Source: Pardosa pseudoannulata (taxonomy: Eukaryota > Arthropoda > Arachnida > Araneae > Lycosidae). From it: a DNA stretch of 64,000 nt. The notes under the pieces were generated by a model. The model was not told the DNA's origin. It saw only the letters and a program-made list of their open reading frames with translations, and did not search any database. The stretch lies in NCBI GenBank assembly GCA_032207245.1, contig CM063501.1:54328893-54392892 (forward strand), in the 5' to 3' direction. Both the position numbers and the translations under genes were made by a program. This document shows, in pieces, positions 1-49,330 of this stretch (its first letter is position 1; every line of letters starts with the position of its first letter).

Positions 1-349
1 TTTTGAAGGACCAATATTTTTTACCAAATGTAAATTAAGCAAAGATTTTAGGTGACTCATTAGTCCAGTGCAGGAGAAATGTGTGTATAAAAAAATGCTG
101 AAATAATTTTAATTTTCTTTAAAATTAGACCTTTTGAAAAAAAAACTTGATTTTTTGCTAAATTTTCTTCATTTATTAGAAATTTTATAAAAACTTCTCC
201 AGGAATAAATTTTTTAAGTGGAATTCTCTATGATAATATAAAAAATAAATCTTAAAATGTAAAAGCATGAACTAGTTTCTACGTTTAGAGAAAAAGTTCT
301 CCGAATGTAGACGGATACCTTTAAGGGTATTTTTGAAATTGAGTCCTTT

Positions 350-517
350 TTAACTGCTTTTATTTAACTTCACTTGTGTGTCAGTTGGTATTCTGTAATT
401 AATTTTTAACTACCTTTCTGACTATCTAGAGATCTGAAATTTTGCACACAGGTTCATTTCTGGTGACAATACAATATTTAATTATAACAAAATAGATTGG
501 ATAAATGAAATCAGTTT
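350..517 (-). repeat. Single reverse copy of the 174-bp repeat family
   Basis: Read on the minus strand, this stretch matches the monomer of the tandem array at 63169-63690 over nearly its whole length. Shared landmarks are CCAATCTATT, ATTGCATTGT-like, GAAATGAACCT, GTGCAAAATTTCAGATCT, a TAGTCAG segment and GTTAAAAATT. It is diverged by scattered substitutions. That makes the monomer an interspersed repeat and not only a local satellite. Confidence 0.75.
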
Positions 518-1990
518 AGTAGTTGTAAATAGTTGTTCATTTATATCCCAGCTGTACATGCTTCTATGGCATGGAGGTTATGTATATGACTATTTACCTG
601 GCTGTGTTGGTTTGATCATCATGTTCTTCATGTACAGTATACTTTTTTGTACTGGCTTTTATTGAGACAGTAATGGAAGTTATTGTACATATATATATTA
701 ATATACTGAAAGTCAAGTTTGACTAAATATTTCATAGTATGTATATATGTATATATTATATTCTATTTAAAGGGGTCATTAGTTTATTTTCATTTTCTGA
801 TATCTAACATTTGTATTACAACTTTTATGCAATAAAATGCATGTAATCATAAGAATTTTTAAAAATTTCAATCATTAATGATGTTTATTGAAAAGTTAAA
901 ATTAATTTATGCAATTTAAATTTTTTTTCTTCAAACAACAGGTTATAATAGCATGAAAGAACTGTATTAGCAGTTGTATAGTCTGTGTAAGAATACTGAT
1001 GAATAACTATTAAACATGCAATTTCACATTAGATTTAAACAGGTTTTTAGAAAATCAATCCACTTGAGTGTTTGATGGATTTTTTATTTTATTTTTTTTC
1101 ATCCAAAATGTAGTCTTTTTCAAATTCTAATATTTATACTATCAGATTTTGTGTTATAATATTTAAACACATTTATGTGGATTTTAAGTAAGCATTCATT
1201 TTCTTGCGAAACATTTAAATCTTTATTTCTATGTAAATATTGTGTACAGATTGATAATTTTCAATAAAATTACAGAATTAAATGTGTAATTGGTATTTAT
1301 CACTAATATTGTTACTACTAATAGATTATGCAATTACAGAATTTTTTAGGTTATTAATAAAACTGTTATACTTACTACACTTATTATAGTTAATATACAT
1401 ATACACTTTTCTTTTTTGAAAGTTTTTAATTTCTCAAGTATGATTTCATAAATTTTGTTTTATAAAATTTTCATTAAAATGTTACTAAATGAAAACTGAT
1501 TTTATCCCTTTAAATAGAAGAATAACACAAAGAATATTAAAAGGTATGAAAATTTTGGTCAATCTAAAATCCAGAAAAATCATAAATTCTGATAAACTTT
1601 TAATAAGCTTCAGTTTTATTGCTTTATCAATCAAGGTGTTGTCAGAAGATCAATTTTTGAAATAAACTGAAATCCAAGTTTTGTTAATTTACATTTGATG
1701 TATTAAAAGTTTGTTCTAATCAAACCTTTAATAAATGATCTAAAAGGGCAAACTTGTACCAGAAATATATAATCACAATTCAGACACAGTTAATAGCTAT
1801 AGGATCTGGATTTTGATATCTTTTTACTATTGCTTTGTACTTTTTTAGATAAAGGCATACATTTAAATTAACATAATTATAAAAATCATTTTACACCTGA
1901 AATAAAAGTGATCAATGTACTACAGTAAATTCAAATCAACCTACTTTCCCCCAAAAAAGCTTTTTTTCTTTTTTCCTTCTCAAATGGGCT

Positions 1991-2058
<68 letters not shown>
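1991..2058. repeat. (AT)n microsatellite
   Basis: About 68 bases of nearly pure AT dinucleotide after a short CATACATACA lead-in. Confidence 0.97.
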
Positions 2059-2061
<3 letters not shown>

Positions 2062-2761
2062 AATGGAAATTTTGGCAGTGGGGCCTTTTTAGTGGACCAT
2101 GGATTTAAGTCTGTGGCTTTATTTGAAAGGGACACATTTATGTACTACATTTACATAGAACTTAAAATTCTCTGAAACTAACATAGACTTTTCTTCAAAA
2201 ATCTGAAAAAGTTAATTTTCATTAAAAACCCAATAAAATCCACATTCTTCATCAAAAATCTAGTGTGGCTATATATATATTAAACTAGTTTTTATTATTA
2301 AAATTCTTTTTGAAATTTCCCCAGGGTTTTTGTTGTAGAATATTAAAATAAATTTTTTCTAGTTATTTTGAAAAGCTAGCTTTAGGTTGTATGTGCACTT
2401 CTTTTCCAATTTTCTCTGTTTTTAATAAAGTAGTAAGTTGAACTATTTGACAGAATTGATGCATTTTGTATGCCATTTTTTTCTATCATTTTAGGGGGGA
2501 GGGAACATTTTGAAGATTTTTTTTTTTAGTCTGCGTTTAATACTTAAATTCTGTTAATGTAAAACTTAAGTTTAAAATCAAAATAGTTTAGGATAGCTAA
2601 TTTAGGATAGCTACCATTAAAACTTGAATTTATGGCATAATCTTCTTATCATTGTAGGAAAGTTCTACATCTAACTGGTATGATAGCATTAAAAAGTGAA
2701 AAAAAATTTAAGACATTAAAATTTATAAAAATTTTAAAAATATTTAACTTAGTATAGTTAA

Positions 2762-2982
2762 TTAACCCCTTGAGGACCAGCACGTAAGTGCTATACAAAT
2801 CGACCATTTTGAAAACAGTTTCCATTTAACGCTATCTAGTAATTAAATCTAGGATTTAAAAATTCAAATAAAATGTTCCGGTTACGTATATGTGACGCTG
2901 GTCTCATAATATCAACCAGAGCTCTTGGGCTAATGATTAAGAGCGGAATCGCTGCACGAGACCTTGGTCATGAACATGTTAA
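2762..2982. mobile_element. Possible piggyBac-like MITE (TTAA-flanked)
   Basis: The segment starts TTAACCCCTTGAGGACC and its right end, reversed, reads TTAACATGTTCATGACC: 12 of 17 positions match and TTAA is present at both edges (2762-2765, 2979-2982). TTAA target sites and CCC-type ends are typical of piggyBac elements. No transposase is encoded. The inverted repeat is imperfect, so this is moderate support only. Confidence 0.45.
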
Positions 2983-3547
2983 AGCTTTCACATGAAGTTT
3001 ATTTTAAAATCTGACTCTTAGGAAATTAATAATAGCAATGGTAAAATTGAGATAAAAATATGTTAAGTAAATTACCAGTTTTACAATCTTATAATTACCA
3101 TCAAGGCTTTAAAAAAATGTATCTTTCAATCCAATGACTAAAAGATATATATCAATAGATATATATGACAATATATAGTAATTGAATATTAAACACTGTG
3201 ATCAAGTGATGCACTTTTTAGTCCAAATTTCAGGAGTGCATGCTTAAAAATAACATAAAAGGATTTTACCAAAAATCATTATTAGCGTTGTTACTTTTTA
3301 TAAGTTCTTATATTTTTATTTTAATAGTTCATATATAGATGATTTTAAATATAATTATACATATTTCTTAGAAAGTATGTATTTGATCAATATTTAAATT
3401 TCTGGATTATTTATTCTGTTTAGAGTTTAAAGGATGTCTTTTGTAAAATCTATTGTTGAAATAGTCGTGTTTAATTTTTTTTAAATAATAAATTTTTTAA
3501 AAACCTTAAAATATTTGTTTACTTATTTTTTTGTTCTTTTTATTTAG

Positions 3548-40357
<36,810 letters not shown>

Positions 40358-40930
40358 CCTTTTCTAAATGTAGATGTTGCAAATTTTGGTATACTGTCTT
40401 ACTGATGTGTTTGTTGTATTGAGGAAAAAAAATGGAAAAGTGAGGAATTTTTAAGAGACTGTTTATTACTACTTTCATATGCTTTAAATTTATGAACATG
40501 TAATTGTAAATGTGAAAGTTAAAGGATAGAGAAATGGCTATTTATTGATATATATGTTATTTAATGTTTTATTTACAAATTTTTAAATGTGATCTTTGAA
40601 TATTATTTGATATTTATAAGGTTGATTACTAAAGAGAAGCAAGATTTTCAGATAGTACTGTAAGAAAGACTGAATTATGCAAATATTTTCGTTTCATATA
40701 AGTTGATTAATGAACTAGCATTTACAATATATTATTCAATGATTTAAAACGTATTTTTTTAGCTATTTATAATTTTAAAATAGTTTATTATGTCGTTATT
40801 TAATTTTATTAATTTTCATGATGATTTCTGATAGTTTTTAACTTATTTATATGATAACGAAATTATTATTGTTAGATTTTGTAATTTCTGTTGGTTTAAG
40901 AGAAATAAAAAGTTTTTTGTTAAGTTATAA
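40358..40930 (+). other. TNKS: Proximal 3' UTR of tankyrase
   Basis: AT-rich sequence after the stop, with no conserved coding. It probably extends at least to the AATAAA at 40904. Longer forms using later signals are possible. Confidence 0.6.
40904..40930 (+). terminator. Candidate poly(A) signal
   Basis: AATAAA at 40904-40909 followed by a GTTTTTTGTT-type T/GT-rich stretch 6-15 nt downstream. It is about 550 nt after the stop. A further GCAATAAAATG at about 50596, preceded by TGTA-rich sequence, could be a distal site of this or another transcript. Confidence 0.45.
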
Positions 40931-43422
40931 AAATATGAGGATTAATTACTTGAATATAATTTTGGTATTATTTTAATGTAGTATCAAAAACTATACCTGT
41001 AATACCCTAGTATGCATTTTACTAGTGCATGCTTGTGTTTGGGGTCAGTAGCTTATTTAATTTTATAGATTATATTTTTATCGACTTATAAATTGTAAAA
41101 TAATTTGGTATGAATGTGATTTTTTAAAAAAAAATCCATAATTACTTGTTTGTATATAAAAAATAGTTACAGTCATGTTTTTTTGCTATGACATATTCAC
41201 ATGATATTTCTTAAAATTATGTATGTGAATTGACAATCATTTCTTTCATATACAGGCAATTTACTAATCCTGTATATTTAGATACTTTGAATCGTTAATA
41301 TCAGTTATAATAAATTTATGAATTTAAGATTTCATGGTATTAAAACATGCATTCTCTCTGGGTATTTGGCCTGTGATAGAGGTTGAATGGACTTCTTATT
41401 ATATTTAACAAAAATTTCACATACAGGTGAAATTTGATAAAAATGTATGTCAATTTTAATTAATGATACTCATAATTATGAATTAGTATATTTAAACATT
41501 ATAAGCATTGAAACAAAGGTATTGTAATAGATGAAGTCTTGATAATTGTTTTGGGAAATCACTCACATGCATTACCTAAAGGTATAAAGTGGTATTTTGT
41601 CAAGCAAATGTATGTAAATTTTTAATAGCTCACATTTTATTGAAAATTAAATCATTTTAAGAATTTTATATTTTGGGTTGACTTACAAATTAGTCTGAAA
41701 CTATATAAAAAAGAGCTTCAATTATACTGAGGGGGGGTTGATTGTAATAGACAATGCATTTTGGGTTTCTTTTAAATATAAGTAGACAGTAATTTTGGTG
41801 CATTTAAAGCAAATTGTTTGCATTTAGTGAAGGTATGCTATCTTTTTGTAATTAACAAGGCATTTATTATTCCTGTGAAACTAGATGAAAATGCATTATT
41901 TTTTTGCAGTTTTAAAGTTACTAATTTTAAACTAATTAATAAGTCATTACAGTGTTTAGGCACATTGTAGTGGTCTCAAAGCTTTTTAATTGAATAACAA
42001 ACTATTAATTAGTTTAGAACTATTTGACAGTCTTCCATTTTATCTATGAACAATGAGAAGCTGTGTATTTATGACAAGACATTTATACTTTGAACCTTAT
42101 ACTTCCAGAAATTTTTCTCTTTAATAAAATTTTAACCTTTCTTTGTGAAATTTAGGTCATAGAAGTACACTACACAAAAGATTCTAATGCATTGAGATCA
42201 TTGTACTAAAATATCCAGGACATTTTACTGAAAAATAAAATATTGGAAAGTCTACCAAATCTTTTGCTCTTGATAATTAATGCTTAAAGAAAAATAGGAT
42301 GAATTATTTCTTTTGAAAATCTATAGGTTTATTTTATTCTGTAAGTTGATTTAGTTAGCGTTTTTATAATTCTGATACTACTACAAAGGATACTCTTGCA
42401 TTCTTCTCATAATCTGATAATCAGTGTTTGCAAGATAATGGTGAGACAGGTAGGTTAATGTCTTCTGCCAATGGGGTCTGTTGGGTTAGAATTCCACCAC
42501 CAGTGTGGATGTGTACAGGCATTAAGAATAAGCTTTAATCTGTATCTACTGGTCTGATCTAAAAATTTTAAACCAACTGATTAACAGATCTAATAAGTCA
42601 CATTTTGTGCATGATCCTACTGTGTATCATTTAAATTATAATTGAAAAGAAAGAGTTTTCTTCTGGTATTGGAGTTTATAGTTTCAAATCTTACTGCTAG
42701 CATTACTTGACTTAATAATCCTTTTTATAAAATGCATATGTATGTGGGGTATTTCCCATGTTAGATATTTTCATTTACAACAGTCTTTCATTGTTATAAG
42801 TATAGTTTCAGTGGAATATATTCACTTGTTAATAGCCTCACTTTGTTTCAAGAATCTATATTGTTTCTGAAATAACTGTTCAAATATTTGATCTTCAAGT
42901 TTTATTGTTACATATACAAATCTATTTTTGTAGTTTCATTTTGAAAGCATGTTCACTATCCTATTTTAATTTCTAAAGGTATCTATGGAATTAAAGAAAT
43001 AATTATAAAAAATGATTTCATTGTTTTGAAAAAATAATGGGTCAGATCATTTTATGAGCTCTGACTATTGAAAAATGAATCTGTATCATACTTTAGTTTA
43101 GAAAATTAGGTTCATCCTGGAAATCACCAGGAGCACATGCCGCCTAATTTTCATAACCACAATATATGAGAAGTGGTTGCTTCTCCCATTGCTTGCTAAA
43201 ATGTAAGCACAAATTTTGGTGAGTCTTAGCTATGGAGTAAGGGAAATGCTGTGTATCTGTTCTTGAAAAAGTATAAAATTCTGGTGTAAATTTTAGGAAA
43301 ATAGAAAAAGAAGTATTTAGGGAAAGGACAAAAACAATGTTTTTTTGGTAGTGTAATAATAAAAGTATTGAAACTCTTTATTATAATATGCCTGTTTTTC
43401 AACTTAGTTGTGAAAAATATAA
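40931..43422. other. Downstream AT-rich DNA
   Basis: No gene recognised. A degraded SINE-like stretch lies at about 42447-42560 (GTGTGGATGTGTACAGGC.TTAAGAATAAGCTTTAATCTGTA). Confidence 0.45.
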
Positions 43423-43424
43423 TA

Positions 43425-44087
43425 CAGCGGTGCCTTAATTTATGAGTTTAATATGTTTCTTGACTGAAATTGTTATTCAAATTACTCCTGTGATTAAGAT
43501 TTCACATTGAAATGTTGTTAATCTATGTCTGGAACTTTGCCAAATTAAAAAAAAAAGGTATACATAATATGTTTAAAAAACAAAAATGTTCTTACAAATA
43601 ATGAATATTGTGTAAAAAAAAATATTACAACTATACAGCCATAAGTTGATTTTAAGTGTTATGTTCAGCATTTACCCTAGAGATCAAACCACTGACTGGA
43701 TGTCAAATCAGTTTTTATTATTTGAATTAAAGTAAAATTTTTATTGATGTCAAATTTCCTAAAACTTTCCAAAAATTTTTTTTATTTGATTTTAACATAT
43801 GGTTTTAAAAGTATTATTTATTAGGGATAAATATTGAACATTAATATAATAAAACCTAATGCAAAAAAGAAATTTATAAAAATATTTTTGCTGTATTGGG
43901 AAAAATTATATATACTTTATTTCTTTTTTGCTTAATTTTTTTCAGTGGTGTTTGGGTTTTTCACCATTTGAAAATTCCATGTATCTCTAATTTGGGTTCA
44001 TAACTCATGGCTAAAAAATTGAAGGAACAACAGATTGTTACTGAAAAAGCTTATAAATTGGGGCACTAATGAATGAAGGTACTACTG
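43425..44087. mobile_element. pogo/Tc1-like TIR element
   Basis: Left end CAGCGGTGCCTTAATTTATGAG and reversed right end CAGTAGTACCTTCATTCATTAG are inverted repeats, matching at 9 of the first 12 positions, and TA flanks both edges (43423-43424, 44088-44089). The 663-bp interior is AT-rich without an intact transposase. Confidence 0.6.
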
Positions 44088-46188
44088 TATGTGTATTTCA
44101 GTTAAGCAAACTGTGTTATGAATATTTTTCAATACCTTCAAAATTCCATGAAAGATTTTCATGCTAGGATGAATTTGAGAAATATAATTTTACAGTCTAC
44201 AGTTTGGTATATTCATTTTTTGTTCATATTTAATGCTTTATAGTGTATTCAAAAATGCAAAGGAAAAATGGACTTAATTAAACAAAAATATCCTAGTCTA
44301 ATCCCCTGTGAAGAAAAAACAAAATTACCACAGTACATGCAATTATTTTAAAAAATAAAGAAGACTAGATTATGAACATTATTAAAAAATTTTATATTTT
44401 GGTTATGAAGTTATTTTAAACTCAAAAACTTGAGTTTCCCTGTTTTCAAATACCTATTCAATGAATTATAAAGGATTTATTTATTTCATTATGTTAAGTT
44501 ATAAAAAGTCTAAAGTTAATTAATAAATAACTTATTGTTTATTACTTTAAAAGCGCACTGATTCAATTTGGTTTTCGTTCAATTGCCACAGTGTCTATTC
44601 AATATTTGGACCATAATCTGGAAGTTGATTGGGTTTTGAGTGGAACTTTTATATTGTTAGTGTCACCAGTATTCTAATCTATATTTATATATTTAGCTTT
44701 TCTTTGTTGAAAATGCAGAATTTAACTTCTGTAATATTTTCTCTTTTGTTTTCACCATTATTTCTTTTACTGTGTAAAATACTTTAAAGTTAATTCTTAG
44801 ATCCTTAGTTCTTTAAAGAACATATCTCTAGCAGCATACAGAATTCATCGGACATCTGGTCAACATCCAGAATGTCACATGGTTGTTGATCGAATGTTGT
44901 TTTAGGTAGATAGTAAGAGACTATACATTTCAAGAGTGACCAAATAATATTTGTTTAATTTAGATGACTGAAAAGCGTGTGATAGTGTTTTTTCATGCAA
45001 AATAATGTTTAAATTTATGTCAAAATCTATATTTTAAAAATTTGTTTGCTTAGTTAATTATAAGTACTGACTCCTCCACTTTTATTCAAATAAGGAAGAA
45101 AAAAAATCCAAAATTCCACTAAAATTTTCAGCATTGTTTATTTTGGAGGTTTATTTTCTATTAACCTGAAATATTTTTCTCAAATTAATTAAGGACTGAA
45201 TAAGTAGTGGAATATTGGAATACAATGAAGTTCTGTGATGTATAAGACCATGTCTATATGTCTTTGTAAAACTTTATAAAGCAATATGTGCACTTATTTG
45301 TCTCTGTGTGAGGAATGTAAATGTGATTTTGTCAAAACTGAGGTATTGAAGGATTTTTACTTTTTATTTTTTAATCCATGAATTATAGTATTTCAAAATT
45401 TATTCTTGATTCATAAATTTTTAGTTTAAGAAGTGTTTCAACAATAGATGTAATAGTGATGAAATATGCTCTTTATTGTTTATAAACTTTTTTTTTTCCT
45501 TTTGATAAAACTTCTGGGATTTTTCTAAAGTCATGAAACTCTAAGTGATAACTCAAGTCACTATAAAACATTTTGCTGCTATATCCCATCTTATAACATT
45601 ATGTGGATATTTTATTTTTATTCATCATAATGTATAAGCTTTTTAGACATAATTCATGAAAAATTTAGTGCACCATTGTGATACAATGCCTTTTCAATAG
45701 CTGCTTACAAAATAGTTTTGCCAAAAATAGTGAAAAATCTAAGAGCTTTGGCTGCTTCATGCTCTGTAATTGCTTTCACATACAATGCAAGAATCTGCCT
45801 CATAACTCCTTTTAAAAGTTAAATTATCTGCCATATACATAGTTTCTTTCTCCATGAAAATATATGTGCTGGTTCCACATAAGAAGTGAAACTTTTTATA
45901 GTGAGTTTGTAATAGTTCTGTTTTCATACCACTGCTTAAATTAATTTTTCATGCGATGTTCTGTATGTGTTAAGAGAGAAGGGATGAGAAAGGTGTTGGG
46001 TAAAAGTATATAGCAAGCACTTGGTTTTTTTTCTCCCCACCATGCGTTAATGCATATATTATATATACCAACTGTTGTTGTTCATGTATAATAGAGAAGG
46101 GTGCATATGTGATAATTGTGCATTAACACATTGAGGAAGGGTATGCTATCTATTAATAGGCAAAAAATAAATGATTGAACCATCTGTG

Positions 46189-46283
46189 TTGAGATTGTGT
46201 TGCGAGCATTTGTACTTTTGATGGGTTCAAATCCCATGTTCTTTCTTGAACCCCCTCCCTTAAAAAAAAAAAAAAAAAAAAAA
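46189..46283 (+). repeat. tRNA-like segment with poly(A) tract
   Basis: GATGGGTTCAAATCCCATG resembles a B box. About 45 bp later there is a run of about 22 A. It could be a small retroposed RNA copy unlike the CCAAA-tailed SINE. No clear target duplication. Confidence 0.35.
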
Positions 46284-46607
46284 GATTTAAAAAGAAGTAA
46301 TTAAAACATTTGTAACTGCTTGCAAAATTAGAAAATTTTTTTTCTTTTAGTTATGTTGTAATTCAGAGCTATATTGTATTATTAATCACTATATAAATGA
46401 CATGTCTGCTACACTAAATAATACAATACAGTAAGCAGACCCTGTGAAGTGTCATTGTAAAACATATTTAAGCTCTGTTTTCAGAAATGTTGTTAGTACA
46501 GGACTCTTACTATTTCACATAAGAATTGTTGTGACCAGCATACCTCTTTCTTTTTACTAACCAACATACTTTTGAACAATGATAAATATTGCTCTTTGTT
46601 ACTGTAG

Positions 46608-46738
46608 TTTGGGGGGTTTGAATCTTACTGCTGGCATGGATGTTCAAAGCTATTCAGAATTGGCTTAAGCAGTTGGTTCTGGTCACATTAGATTTTATGT
46701 AACAAAACAGCAGACCATAGTGCTCCAAACTAAACTAA
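46608..46738 (+). mobile_element. SINE, degraded copy
   Basis: Begins at the B-box region (GGGTTTGAATCTTACTGCTGG) and continues with GGCATGGATGTTC, GAATTGGCTTAAGCAG, CATTAGATTTTATG and AGTGCTCCAAACTAAACT. The A-box half is missing. Confidence 0.75.
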
Positions 46739-46928
46739 CACACTCTTTTTACTTAGTATGAACACTGAATCAATAGAGTTTTGTTTTTCAGTACTGAAGT
46801 CTATGAGTTCAGATTTTGCTACTGTCATGATTGCTTGTGTTTATTTGGAATTATTATTAACCCATTAGCAATCACATAATTAAAAAAATCTAATAAAAGT
46901 GCCTATTTTTTATTCAAGAAAATTGTAT

Positions 46929-47215
46929 TTTGCGAACACCCTCGTGCGGAAATAACGAACTATGTTGAAGCCACTATCGAAATTCCAATGTTTTCAGTTT
47001 GTATTCAGTTTTGTGGCAACGCTGTAAATTATTATTCTTTTTAGTATTCTGAGTTTTGGTTCGCTTCGGCGAATGTTGCTAGCTTTTAGAAAGTGAATAA
47101 ATGTGTTATTATAGTTTTAAATATCCCTGTGAGATTATTTTGACTTCCTATTTACTTTTTTGACAGCCGTTAAGCATCGGATAGATGCACCAGAGCCCAA
47201 TTAATATTTAGTTTT
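46929..47215 (+). repeat. GC-richer dispersed repeat, copy 1 (LTR-like?)
   Basis: Starts ACACCCTCGTGCGGAA, has GAAGCC, GGCAACGCTG, TTCTGAGTTTTGGTTCGC, then GAATAAATGTGTTATT. Comparable landmarks occur in the same order at 61691 (ACACCCTCGAGCGGAA, GAAGCC, AGCAACGCC, TTCTGAGCGGG, ACAATAAAG). The order fits a solo LTR with a poly(A) signal, but TG..CA ends and duplication were not established. Confidence 0.45.
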
Positions 47216-47465
47216 ATAAATGTGTTACGAGATACAACATTGTATGAAAACTGACATTTAGTTTAAAATAAACTATGTATCTCCAATCATTATAAATAAT
47301 CTAGTACTGTTGTGGCATGCAAAATTTTTTTCCAGGTATAGGAATTGAATTATTTTTAATCTTTTTGGTACATTGCTGTTGAACAAACACTCCAACCTAA
47401 GAATATTATGGGCATGAGAAATAGTGTAAAACCTTACTCTGTGATATTGATGGGAACAAGAAGGA

Positions 47466-47542
47466 GGGTTTTAAGTAGTAGGTCTTGGTTTCATTAGTCC
47501 TCATGTTACAAAAAATTAGACCATAATGCTCCAACAAAATCC
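47466..47542 (+). mobile_element. SINE 3'-end fragment
   Basis: TTTTAAGTAGTAGGTCTTGG, TTTCATTAGTCCTCATG and CATAATGCTCCAAC match the last third of the SINE family. No 5' part. Confidence 0.7.
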
Positions 47543-48629
47543 CTTACAGTATATGTATAGTTATGTACGGTATAGTTAAATATCTTAACACAAATGTTAA
47601 ACAGCATAACTTATAAAAAGTTTCACTTCTAAACATCATCTGCTTATGTATACCATTCACCAGTACAACAAGAATTATGAAATAAGCTAGAATAAAAACT
47701 CACTTTACTTTGAAAATAAAAGGTCTAGTGTTAGGGAAATTTCCAACCTAAGTAAAATTGTCATTTTTCTCACCAACATTTCAGAATAGGAATTATTACC
47801 TGTTAATAACTGCCCCTTTTTGACATGATTTTTACTATTGTCTTTGTTATAGTGTTTATTTTTGACATTGTCTTTATTGTTGACCAGTTTGAACCTGGAG
47901 ATTTTTTTATTTGAAGCAGTATATAATTCTTACCTATCTTGTGAGGTTATTGTAGTACAACACTGTTTCGAGATTGCCAGAACTTGTTAAACTACTATAT
48001 TTATTTTCATTCATTTATTTATTTAACATCATCTTATTAATTACAGTATATCTGTTTGTTGAGTTATGTATATTGATGTGGGCTTTCTGGAGAATTTTGA
48101 AGCAGAAATGTTTTTGGAATATTTTTAAATTAAATTTCATTACAATAGAGGTAAACAAAATACCTTCATTTTCTTGTAGGTTATATGTCCTCGTAAAAAT
48201 TTCCTTTTCCATCAAGAAAATAAACATGGAATTAGTAAAATAATTAACGAACCCTTAAATAATTGAAAGCTTTTGAAGCTCTAATGTCTAGCGTTCCTAT
48301 TATGAAGACAGTTATAAAAATAGTTATTAAAAATTTTCTCAATATGAGTTTTCATTTTTGGAAAAGTTAAGTTGCAACACTATAAACATACAAAATTTTC
48401 AAGTATCTTCGGTTATATATAATTTAATGATATAGTTCAATATTTTATAATTTTTTAACTCTTTCATGTATATTAAATAATTTTACTTTTTCAGATAATC
48501 AACTGAGTCATGATAAATAGCTGTATCTATTATAAAGTTTCCCTGCATAGTACTGTGCAGTCCATTATGACTTAGATTTCAGATATTCAGTATATATTCA
48601 ATATATATTCAGCAGAAGTGACTTGGACA

Positions 48630-48662
48630 TTAATGGGTTAAACGTGTTAAACCCATTAATTT
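48630..48662. repeat. Palindrome with two TTAA sites
   Basis: Inverted repeat ATTAATGGGTTAA..TTAAACCCATTAAT around a short ACGTG centre. It may be two abutting piggyBac-like ends and can form a cruciform. Confidence 0.7.
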
Positions 48663-48810
48663 GTGGTGTGGCTGACAAGTTAAAAGAAAATTCTTAACTA
48701 TTATGCCTCTTATATATTGGTCTGTTTGTCAAATGATGACACAAAACAGTACTTAGTCTTTCATAAAAAAAGTTCACCTTTATTATTATTATTTTTCCAT
48801 TATCAGCTAG

Positions 48811-49094
48811 GCTGAATGAGGGCCAAATGGTCAGGGTGCTGATCTTTGGTACCAGAGTTTAAAGGTTCGAATCCCATTGGGACATGGATATTCAAAGCTA
48901 TTTGGAAGGCCCCTGCGTAACACGTTGTTGCCGGATGATCAGACTGAACCAGCAATTCAACACCCAACACCCGACTTCTGGTGGGTGGCTGGTCACAGGT
49001 AGTATACAGCTTTAAGCAGTAGGTCCTGGTCTCATTAGCCGTTGTGTTGTAGAAAAAAGTAGACCTTAGTGTTCCAAACCTAACCAAACCAGTT
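48811..49094 (+). mobile_element. SINE copy C with internal ~110-bp insertion
   Basis: Bounded by 8-bp duplication TCAGCTAG (48803-48810, 49095-49102). The head (GGTCAGGGTGCTG, B box GGTTCGAATCCCATT) and tail (TTTAAGCAGTAGGTCCTGG, CTCCAAACC-type end) match the family. Between about 48906 and 49008 there is an extra GC-rich block absent from other copies, containing ATTCAACACCCAACACCCGA. Confidence 0.85.
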
Positions 49095-49129
49095 TCAGCT
49101 AGCAATATAGACAGGTTTTTTTATGCCAA

Positions 49130-49330
49130 GCATAGCTGCAAAGTGGCTACATATTCAGCACCACCTGGAGAGCTTAAGGTATGCTACAGACATTCGTAAC
49201 ACTGCCCCGGCTGGGTCCTCAGAAGCAGGGACCTAGTAGAAGACTTAAGTCTTTACCTTATACCTCCAGAGGTATCTGATGGGAACTTGGAGGTCATAAA
49301 TAAAATAGGAACATGGTCAGGCATGCCAAC
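49130..49330. other. GC-richer stretch of unknown nature
   Basis: Directly after the SINE there is a segment with CACTGCCCCGGCTGGGTCC and TATACCTCCAGAGGTAT (a small palindrome). It is probably repeat-derived. No coding signal. Confidence 0.3.

Larger units (their letters stand above)
1..3547 (+). other. Intron upstream of first visible tankyrase exon
   Basis: AT-rich non-coding DNA that ends in an acceptor (tattttag-type, AG at 3546-3547). I looked for the expected preceding exon (end of ARC1, then the start of ARC2 ending in a DGRK-like motif) and did not find it, so it should lie upstream of the window. Inside are a reverse-orientation repeat (350-517), an AT microsatellite (about 1991-2058) and a TTAA-flanked element (2762-2982), listed separately. 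No promoter signal was recognised. Confidence 0.7.
46857..48641. mobile_element. Possible long TTAA-flanked element
   Basis: TTAACCCATTA at 46857-46867 is exactly inverted by TAATGGGTTAA at 48631-48641. TTAA ends again suggest a piggyBac-like unit of about 1.8 kb. Inside are a GC-richer segment (46929-47210) and a SINE end, but no transposase. An 11-bp inverted repeat 1.8 kb apart may be two separate short elements. Confidence 0.3.

Noticed and set aside
1915..2175. 86-codon frame on the + strand
   Set aside because: Most of it is (AT)n translated as Tyr-Ile; no homology or splice context.
46048..46126. Tiny TTAA-bounded inverted repeat
   Set aside because: The ends are AT-only or nearly so; the match is likely chance in this composition.
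48803..49105. 100-codon minus-strand frame
   Set aside because: It coincides with SINE copy C and its duplication boundaries.
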